Below are positions 58,785 to 64,000 of a stretch of 64,000 nt of DNA, piece by piece. Below the pieces are notes generated by a model that was not told the DNA's origin, did not search any database, and saw only the letters and a program-made list of their open reading frames with translations. Location of the stretch: positions 2,790,001 to 2,854,000 of the forward strand of contig NZ_JAAMPA010000001.1 in NCBI RefSeq assembly GCF_011758655.1, written 5' to 3'. The stretch comes from Modestobacter marinus (GTDB lineage Bacteria > Actinomycetota > Actinomycetes > Mycobacteriales > Geodermatophilaceae). Position numbers and translations under genes: made by a program. Every line of letters starts with the position of its first letter. Position 1 is the stretch's first letter.

Positions 58785-59512
58785 TGGCCGAGGGGTTGAG
58801 CGGCCGCCAGCCGAAGGCGGTGCAGAGCGCCCTGGCGGTGCTGGAGTGCGTGGCGCGGCTGGGGGCGGGGGTGACGGCGAAGGAGGTGGCGTCGGCGCTG
58901 GAGCTGCCGCCGGCCACGGCCTACCGGCTGCTGAACCTGCTGGTGGGGGAGGAGTACCTGGTGCGGCTGCCGGACCTGCGCGGGTTCGCGCTGGGCCGGA
59001 AGGTGGCCGGACTGGCCGGGGCGATCGCGCCGGTGCGGGTGCCGACGGCGGCCCGCGAGGTGCTGGCGGAGCTCCGGCGCGAGGTACGGGCCGGGGTGCA
59101 CCTGGTGCTGTACACGGCGACGACGCTGCGGCTGGCCAACATGGACCAGGACCTGCCGTTGCACGACCCGGCGCTGGTGGAGCGGCACCTGCACGCCACG
59201 GCGGCGGGCCGGCTGCTGCTGGCCGAGCAGCCGGAGTGGCGCGACCTCCTGCCGCCCTCGCGGCTGACCCGGTTCACTCCCGCGACGGTGACCCGGCCCG
59301 ACCAGCTGGACGCCTGCCTGGCCGAGGTCCGCGCGGTGGGTTGGGCGGCGCAGACCGGCGAGCTGCACGACGGGGTCGGGTGTGTGGTGGCCCCGGTCCG
59401 GTCGGCGGGCGAGCTGGTCGCCGGGGTGGTGGTGAGCGCGCGGGCGGACGTGCGGGAGCTGCCGGCCCGCGTCCGCGCGTGCACGCCCGTTCTGGCCGGG
59501 CTGCTGGCGTGA
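58784..59512 (+). CDS. IclR-family transcriptional regulator
   Basis: A 242-residue regulator. The winged helix (about 10-70) contains QSALAVLECVARLGAGVTAK, EVASALELPPATAYRLLNLL and EEYLVRLPDLRGFALGRKVA. The effector domain (about 85-240) ends ARVRACTPVLAGLLA. IclR proteins respond to small carboxylates or aromatics. The gene overlaps the permease stop. The 57133-57359 region between the two permeases is the likely site of its action. No clear inverted repeat was found there. Confidence 0.88.
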   Translation: MAEGLSGRQPKAVQSALAVLECVARLGAGVTAKEVASALELPPATAYRLLNLLVGEEYLVRLPDLRGFALGRKVAGLAGAIAPVRVPTAAREVLAELRREVRAGVHLVLYTATTLRLANMDQDLPLHDPALVERHLHATAAGRLLLAEQPEWRDLLPPSRLTRFTPATVTRPDQLDACLAEVRAVGWAAQTGELHDGVGCVVAPVRSAGELVAGVVVSARADVRELPARVRACTPVLAGLLA

Positions 59513-59564
59513 GCGGCGAGGGCACTCCTTGCTTCCGGCTCGCTATCGGCGGCAGCATTCGAGT

Positions 59565-59795
59565 GTGGAGCTGACGGTCGACCTGCCCGACGACGACGTC
59601 GCGCTCATCGACGAGTACGCCCGTACCTCCGGTCTGCGCGGGCGCTCGGCGGTCATCCAGCACGCGGTCCGCCTCCTCCGTCAGGCCGACCTCGACCGCG
59701 GCTACGCCGCGGCTTGGGACGAGTGGGAGCGCGCTGGCGATCAGGCGGCCTGGGAGTCCACCGCAGCGGATGGCGTGGTCGATGCGCCGCGGTGA
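59565..59795 (+). CDS. MazE9-like antitoxin (ribbon-helix-helix)
   Basis: A 76-residue antitoxin. The N-terminal ribbon-helix-helix is ELTVDLPDDDVALIDEYART followed by SGLRGRSAVIQHAVRLLRQ. The toxin-binding tail YAAAWDEWERAGDQAAWEST ends VVDAPR. It closely resembles M. tuberculosis MazE9 (Rv2801A), including the terminal DAPR. GTG 59565 is the likely start; a TTG at 59529 adds an unlikely tail. The overlapping toxin frame is broken after 20 codons, so this is an orphan antitoxin unless another MazF is encoded elsewhere. Confidence 0.85.
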   Translation: MELTVDLPDDDVALIDEYARTSGLRGRSAVIQHAVRLLRQADLDRGYAAAWDEWERAGDQAAWESTAADGVVDAPR

Positions 59796-59844
59796 ATTGC
59801 GGCTGGTCGATCTGAAGCTGGCTCGCGGCGGCGAGGCCAGTTGA
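59782..59844 (+). pseudogene. Vestigial mazF toxin fragment (20 codons)
   Basis: ATG 59782 overlaps the antitoxin stop by 14 bases, the usual mazEF arrangement. The frame reads MRRGELRLVDLKLARGGEAS, then TGA at 59842. This follows the opening of MazF9-type toxins (MRRGEIW-VDL-PARG-EA), with the conserved Trp changed to Arg. The remaining 90 or so residues are missing, and the next gene begins 22 bases later. So the toxin is deleted. No downstream frame continues the MazF sequence. Confidence 0.75.
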
Positions 59845-59866
59845 GCTCGTGCCGTTGACTGGCGAC

Positions 59867-60427
59867 ATGGACGACCTCGCCGCGGCCCTTTGCTCGGAGC
59901 CGTTGACCCTGGACCGGGCTTCGGACCAGGTGCCGGCGGCGCCGGGGCTCTACGCGTGGTGGGGTCGGTTCGGTGCGCTGCCGGGGATCTCCGGGCCGCG
60001 GCACCCGGCGGCTGACCTGCAGCTGCTGTACGTGGGTATCGCGCCGAACGGGGCGACGTCGCGGGCGACGCTGCGCAGCCGGGTGGTGGGCGACCACATC
60101 CGCGGGACGACCGGCTCGTCGACGCTCCGGCGGTCGCTGGCCGCGCTGCTCAGCGAGCAGCAGGGCTGGCGCAGCCGGTGGACGACGCGGCCGGTGCTGG
60201 TCAACGCCGACGAACTGCGGCTCTCGGCGTGGATGGGGGAGGCGCTCGCGCTGACCTGGGCGGAGCACCCGCAGCCGTGGACGGTGGAGGCGCAGGTGAT
60301 CGCCGAGCTGGAGCCGCCGCTCAACCAGGCCGACAACGCCGCCCACCCGCTGTACCCGTTCGTCCGGGATGCCCGGCAGCGCTGGCGGGAGGCAGCGCGC
60401 GGCGAGGCCGGACCGGCTCTGCGTTAG
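59867..60427 (+). CDS. GIY-YIG-like nuclease-fold protein
   Basis: A 186-residue protein with a GIY-YIG-like core. Gly-Leu-Tyr is in APGLYAWWG and Tyr-Val-Gly in LLYVGIAP, about 35 residues apart because of an insertion. Conserved Arg residues follow in RATLRSRVVGDHIRG, and the Glu/Asn region is ELEPPLNQADNAAHPLYPF. The fold makes single-metal nucleases such as UvrC and homing enzymes, though many short members are uncharacterised. GTG 59849 is an alternative start. It lies just after the broken mazEF and its stop overlaps the convergent hydrolase stop. Confidence 0.75.
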   Translation: MDDLAAALCSEPLTLDRASDQVPAAPGLYAWWGRFGALPGISGPRHPAADLQLLYVGIAPNGATSRATLRSRVVGDHIRGTTGSSTLRRSLAALLSEQQGWRSRWTTRPVLVNADELRLSAWMGEALALTWAEHPQPWTVEAQVIAELEPPLNQADNAAHPLYPFVRDARQRWREAARGEAGPALR

Positions 60428-61332
60428 GAGAGCGCGCGCGTGGTGTGCCGGGCAATGCCCTCGTAGGCGGCGAGGACGACGTCCCGGGGTGCGTTCAGGA
60501 TGTTGAAGCCGTGCCCGACGCCGGGGAGGTCGAGGTGTTCGACGAGCGCACCGGCACCGGCCAGCCGCTCGGCGTAGCGCACGCCCTCCTCCCGCAGGAT
60601 GTCCTTCTCCGCGGTGACCACGACCGCGGGTGCGATGCCGGTGAGGTCGGCGGTGTCGGTGGCCGCTGCGGGGGAGATCAGCCGGTCGGCACGCCGCGCC
60701 ACGTCAGGGCAGTACACCGTGTCGAAGACCGGCCCCATCCGGACCAGGAAGGTCTCCTTGCCCTCGGCGGCCTTGCTCCTGGCGGGCACCGTCAGGTCCA
60801 GCGGCGGGTAGAGCAGCACCTGAAGGGCGATGTGGTCGGCGCCCTGCTCCAGCGCCAGCCGGGCCGCGCCGGCGGCCAGCGCCCCGCCGGCGGACTGCCC
60901 GCCGACGGCCAGCCGGCTCCCGTGCCACGGACGCTCCGGGGAGGCGGCCCAGACGGTGAGGTCGTAGGCCTGTTCGACCGGGCCAGGAAAGCGCGACTGC
61001 GGCGCCGGGACGTAGTCGACGTTGAGCACGGTGACGCCGGCCTCCGCGGCCAGGTACCGGCACAGCGGGTCGTCCTGCTCGGGGTGGCGCAGCACGAACC
61101 CGCCGCCGTGCAGGTTCACGTACACCCCGTGCCCGGCCGATCCGCCGTCCGGCAGGTACGCGGTGGCGCGGAGCTCGCCGTGCCGGGTCGGGATGGTGAG
61201 CTCCTGCGTCCTCCCCGGGATCTCGGCGAAGGCGATGTCCGGATCGATGCGCGCCGCTCCCGGCGCCTTCTGCACGAGCCGCGCGAGGCCGTCGGCCAGC
61301 GCGCGGCGGACCGCCGTCCCCGGGCGGTTCAT
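60424..61332 (-). CDS. Alpha/beta hydrolase, hormone-sensitive-lipase type (copy 1)
   Basis: A 302-residue HSL-family esterase. The oxyanion motif is NLHGGGFVLRHPEQDD, the nucleophile Ser is in GGQSAGGALAAGAARLA, Asp is in AEKDILREEG and His in GVGHGFNI. It hydrolyses short-chain esters or lactones. It is the last gene of a three-gene operon; its ATG overlaps the upstream hydrolase stop by one base (TGATG). The substrate is unknown. The SDR and TetR neighbours suggest a ketone/ester catabolic route. Confidence 0.88.
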   Translation of the reverse strand: MNRPGTAVRRALADGLARLVQKAPGAARIDPDIAFAEIPGRTQELTIPTRHGELRATAYLPDGGSAGHGVYVNLHGGGFVLRHPEQDDPLCRYLAAEAGVTVLNVDYVPAPQSRFPGPVEQAYDLTVWAASPERPWHGSRLAVGGQSAGGALAAGAARLALEQGADHIALQVLLYPPLDLTVPARSKAAEGKETFLVRMGPVFDTVYCPDVARRADRLISPAAATDTADLTGIAPAVVVTAEKDILREEGVRYAERLAGAGALVEHLDLPGVGHGFNILNAPRDVVLAAYEGIARHTTRALS

Positions 61333-62267
61333 CAGCCGACCTCGTCCCGGGCGCCGAGGGTGGCGGCCAGCCACGCGCGGGCCCGGGCCAGGAGCGCGGT
61401 GGCCGGTTCGCTGTCCCGGGCCCAGTTCTCGAAGCCGTGCGGGGCGCCGGGGACGACGTCGAGGGTGGTCGGCACCCCGGCGGCCTCGAGGCGCTCGGCG
61501 TAGACGCGGTCCTCGGCGAGGAACAGCTCGATGTCACCGACGGCGAGGTACGCCGGCGGCAGCCCGGCGAGGTCCGGCTGCCGGGCGGCCGCCGCGTACG
61601 GCGACACGTCGAGGCCGCCGGGCGGGCCGCCCAGGTAGCCGCTCCAGCCGAGCCGGTTGCTGCGGTTGTTCCACACCCAGTGGTCGATCGCGTCGAGCGA
61701 GGTGTCGGCGGCGGTGCGGTCGTCGATCATCGGCGCGAACAGCCACTGCCCCAGCGGCTGGACGCCGTCCTCGTCGCGCAGCCGCTGGACCAGGGACGCG
61801 GCGAGCCCACCGCCGGCGCTCTCCCCGCCCACGACGACCCGGGCGGGGGCGACGCCCAGCTCGGCGGCGTGCTCCTGCATCCACCGCCAGGCGGCGCGGA
61901 CGTCGTCGTGCGCGGCGGGGAAGGGGTGCTCCGGGGCGAACCGGTAGTTCGCCGACACGACGGTGATGCCCAGCTCGCGGGCCGTCGCCGCGCACAGCGC
62001 CTCGTCCTGGCGGGCGTCGCCGAAGAGCAGGCCGCCCCCGTGGATCCACAGCAGACCGCCGTCGTCCAGCCAGGTGTCGGGGCGGTAGACCCGGACCGGC
62101 CGGGCGTCGGTCTTCACGGTGGAGACGGTGACGCCGTCGGTCGTGCGCACCGGCATGACCCGGGTGGCCAGCCGGATGGCGGTGCGGACCAACTTCTTGG
62201 ACGCGTCCGGGACGGGGAGCTTCTGCGTCACCTGCCGCAGCGCGGGGTCGACCTGCTCGATGTCCAC
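61332..62267 (-). CDS. Alpha/beta hydrolase, hormone-sensitive-lipase type (copy 2)
   Basis: A 311-residue HSL-family esterase. LLWIHGGGLLFGDARQDEAL carries the oxyanion site, and VVVGGESAGGGLAASLVQRL the nucleophile Ser. Asp is near AVGDIELFLAED and His in GAPHGFENWA. GTG 62267 lies 2 bases after the SDR stop, so the genes are coupled. It is not a close copy of the next hydrolase, so the pair probably acts on different esters of one pathway. Confidence 0.88.
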   Translation of the reverse strand: MDIEQVDPALRQVTQKLPVPDASKKLVRTAIRLATRVMPVRTTDGVTVSTVKTDARPVRVYRPDTWLDDGGLLWIHGGGLLFGDARQDEALCAATARELGITVVSANYRFAPEHPFPAAHDDVRAAWRWMQEHAAELGVAPARVVVGGESAGGGLAASLVQRLRDEDGVQPLGQWLFAPMIDDRTAADTSLDAIDHWVWNNRSNRLGWSGYLGGPPGGLDVSPYAAAARQPDLAGLPPAYLAVGDIELFLAEDRVYAERLEAAGVPTTLDVVPGAPHGFENWARDSEPATALLARARAWLAATLGARDEVG

Positions 62268-62269
62268 GG

Positions 62270-63289
62270 TTACTGCACCGACCAGCCGCCGTCGGAGGGC
62301 AGGACGGCACCGTTGATGTTGACCGAGTCGTCGCTGAGCAGGAACGTGATCGACGCGGCCAGCTTCTCCGGGGTGGCGATCGACGGGATCTGCCGCTGGA
62401 ACGGCCCCAGCCGGGCCGAGCCCGCCTCCGAGGGGTGCGCCGCCATCGGGATGCCGGTGGCCACGCCGCCCGGGGCGACGGCGTTGACCCGGATGCCCTG
62501 CGGGCCGTACATGAACGCCGCGCTGCGGGTCAGCCCGATCACCCCGTGCTTGGAGACGGTGTAGGCGTTGCCCGAGGCGTTGCCGCGCAGGCCGGCCTCG
62601 GAGGTGACGTTGACGATGGCGCCGGACTCCCGGGCCAGCATCGCCGGCAGCACCGCGCGGGAGAGCTTGAACCCGCCGGTGAGGTTGATGCCGATGACGC
62701 GGTCCCACATCGCGTCGGTGGTCTCGTGCAGCGGGGAGAAGTCGTCGTTGATGCCGGCCACGTTGGCCAGGCCGTCGATGCGGTCGCCCGCCGCGGCGAC
62801 GATCGCGTCGATGTCGGCCTGCTGGGTGATGTCGCCGACGACCGGCACGACCTTTGCATCGGGCAGCGAGTCGACCAATTCCTGAAGCCGGTCGGCGTTG
62901 ATGTCGACGGCGATCACCCGGCCGCCCTCACCGGCGATGCGCGCCGCGGTCGCCCGGCCGATGCCGGAGGCGGCACCGGTGACGATCACCGTCTTGCCGG
63001 CGAACCGGCCCGGGGTGATCCGCTCGACCCAGCCCCCGGGCTCGTCGGACTCGGTGGGGAGGACGCCGCCGTTGACCTGCAGCACGAGGTCGTCGATCAC
63101 CGACTGGGGCATCTGGCCCTGGCTCATCGACACCAGCTGCTGGAGCGGCAGGTCGCGCACCGGCGCGAGGGCTTCGGCGCCGACGCCGGCCTGCTGCAGC
63201 AGGCCGCGGATCAGCTCGCCGCCGGCCGGGTGGTCCAGCCAGGCGCCGACGGTGCTGTTCGCGGTGAGTGGCCGACCTGTGCTGGTCAT
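62270..63289 (-). CDS. SDR-family oxidoreductase with an N-terminal helical extension
   Basis: A 339-residue SDR. The classical domain starts at about residue 95: KTVIVTGAASGIGRATAARI, NVAGIND, NVTSEAG and catalytic YTVSKHG, ending INGAVLPSDGGWSVQ. The first 90 residues are an added module (NSTVGAWLDHPAGGELIRGL, QLVSMSQGQMPQSVIDDLVL). From memory this resembles the C-terminal tails of some actinobacterial GH3 beta-glucosidases. It is the first gene of the hydrolase operon. The substrate is probably an alcohol or ketone, unproven. Confidence 0.87.
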   Translation of the reverse strand: MTSTGRPLTANSTVGAWLDHPAGGELIRGLLQQAGVGAEALAPVRDLPLQQLVSMSQGQMPQSVIDDLVLQVNGGVLPTESDEPGGWVERITPGRFAGKTVIVTGAASGIGRATAARIAGEGGRVIAVDINADRLQELVDSLPDAKVVPVVGDITQQADIDAIVAAAGDRIDGLANVAGINDDFSPLHETTDAMWDRVIGINLTGGFKLSRAVLPAMLARESGAIVNVTSEAGLRGNASGNAYTVSKHGVIGLTRSAAFMYGPQGIRVNAVAPGGVATGIPMAAHPSEAGSARLGPFQRQIPSIATPEKLAASITFLLSDDSVNINGAVLPSDGGWSVQ

Positions 63290-63352
63290 GTCCGGTTCCC
63301 TTCGCCGCTATTCACGGTAGTGATTTCGAACGGTCCGCACGTACGGTAAGGC
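63290..63352. promoter_or_regulatory. Divergent promoter region with three ACGGT repeats
   Basis: The 63 bases between the divergent SDR and TetR starts contain ACGGT at 63314, 63330 and 63343 (plus strand). The last is part of TACGGT, a -10-like hexamer ending 5 bases before the TetR ATG, which lacks a ribosome site. The repeats may bind the TetR protein. Inferred. Confidence 0.4.
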
Positions 63353-64000
63353 ATGGCCGCGCCCGAACCGAAGCCCCTCCCGGCCCGCCGTGGTCGCGGC
63401 AACCGGGCCGGTCTGACCGCGGCCCGGATCGTGGCGGCGGCGCGCACGCTGGAGCCGGAGAAGGTGACGGTCAAGGCGGTCGCCGACCGGCTCGGGGTGG
63501 ACCGGGCGGCGGTGCACCACCACGTCAGCGACCTGAACACCCTGCGGGAGCTGGTCGCGCTGGACGCGTTCGCCGCGCGGCTGGCCCCGGTCGTCATCCC
63601 ACCGGGCGCGGACTGGCCCGACGCCTGCCGCCTGCTCGCCGTCTCGATGTACGACGCGGTGCTCGCCTCGGAGGGGTTCGGGGTCTACGTGCGGCTGACC
63701 TCGACCGACGTCGCGCTGCTGGAACCGGTCGAGCACACGCTGCGGATCATGCTTGCGGCGGGCTTCGACCAGGAGGCAGCGGCTCGGTTCCTTGCCACGC
63801 TCGCCACCCTGGCCGGGGCGACCGCGCGGGAGCGGTTGCTGGCCCGGCGGCCGTCGGGGCACCCCCAGCCGGCGGAGCTGCACCGTGCGCTCGAGGACCG
63901 GGACGCCGAGCTGCCGCTGCTGCGCCGCATCGCCGACGCCCCGCCGCTCACCTTCGACGAGGCGCAGCTGCACGCGGGCGTCGACCTGCTCCTCGACGGC
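63353..64000 (+). CDS. TetR-family transcriptional regulator (3' end beyond window)
   Basis: The first 216 residues of a TetR regulator; the frame is open to the last base, so the C-terminus is missing. A basic N-terminus (PKPLPARRGRGNRAGLTAAR) precedes the helix-turn-helix (TVKAVADRLGVDRAAVHHHV) and a helical ligand domain. It is divergent from the SDR-hydrolase operon and is its likely repressor. ATG 63353 lacks a ribosome site and may be leaderless. Confidence 0.87.
   Translation, partial: MAAPEPKPLPARRGRGNRAGLTAARIVAAARTLEPEKVTVKAVADRLGVDRAAVHHHVSDLNTLRELVALDAFAARLAPVVIPPGADWPDACRLLAVSMYDAVLASEGFGVYVRLTSTDVALLEPVEHTLRIMLAAGFDQEAAARFLATLATLAGATARERLLARRPSGHPQPAELHRALEDRDAELPLLRRIADAPPLTFDEAQLHAGVDLLLDG

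Overview
The window is chromosomal DNA of a very GC-rich actinobacterium. GTG and TTG starts are common, almost every third codon position is G or C, and 4-base ATGA/GTGA gene overlaps are frequent. The repertoire includes an F420-type luciferase-like oxidoreductase, a PknB-like PASTA kinase pair, a DosR-type Acg nitroreductase, an actinobacterial HelD, DUF1206 and DUF4916 proteins, and an Arthrobacter-like topaquinone amine oxidase. Together these fit a soil or stone-dwelling actinomycete, most likely Geodermatophilaceae (Blastococcus/Modestobacter/Geodermatophilus). The taxon is inferred from gene content only. No rRNA, tRNA, CRISPR array, transposase or replication origin was recognised.

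Layout. 1-9 kb: the end of a large protein, small hypotheticals, a MetE-like methyltransferase, a STAS protein, two DUF1206 membrane paralogues, a 33-residue zinc-finger microprotein and a CYP152-type P450. 8.2-11.4 kb: an RsbQ hydrolase coupled to an RsbP-like PAS-GAF-GAF-PP2C phosphatase, a stress-signalling pair. 11.4-23 kb: Acg-type nitroreductase, HelD, tRNA-editing protein, DinB and DUF1810 proteins, a two-subunit acyl-CoA dehydrogenase and small-molecule enzymes. A 21-base C tract lies between the DUF1810 and dehydrogenase genes. 23-28 kb: a secreted nuclease with C-terminal calcium-binding repeats, a formate/nitrite channel with an XRE-cupin regulator, and a methyltransferase. 28-39 kb, almost all minus strand: GH15 hydrolase, SDR, two tandem Ser/Thr kinases, a receiver-HPt protein and a nitrate/sulfonate/taurine-type ABC transporter. 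39-42.6 kb: a DUF4407 membrane protein, a 26-bp-stem terminator, and an unusual lower-GC 568-residue gene of unknown function beside what looks like the stub of another gene.

42.6-53 kb: LLM oxidoreductase, an NmrA-TetR operon with its own palindromic operator, old yellow enzyme, Nudix-like protein, thioesterase, a secreted intradiol dioxygenase, an MFS transporter and a GGDEF-EAL protein. 53-59.5 kb: an amine-utilisation block. A copper/TPQ amine oxidase overlaps a His/Met-rich membrane protein and sits behind a permease. A divergent permease-IclR operon faces it. 59.5-60.4 kb: a MazE9-like antitoxin whose mazF partner survives only as a 20-codon stub, followed by a GIY-YIG-like protein. 60.4-64 kb: a two-hydrolase plus SDR operon divergent from a TetR gene that runs off the window.

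The least explained items are the gene at 40690-42396, the zinc-finger microprotein at 6738, the C tract at 16752, the broken mazEF locus at 59565, and the possible copper-handling partner of the amine oxidase at 53324.
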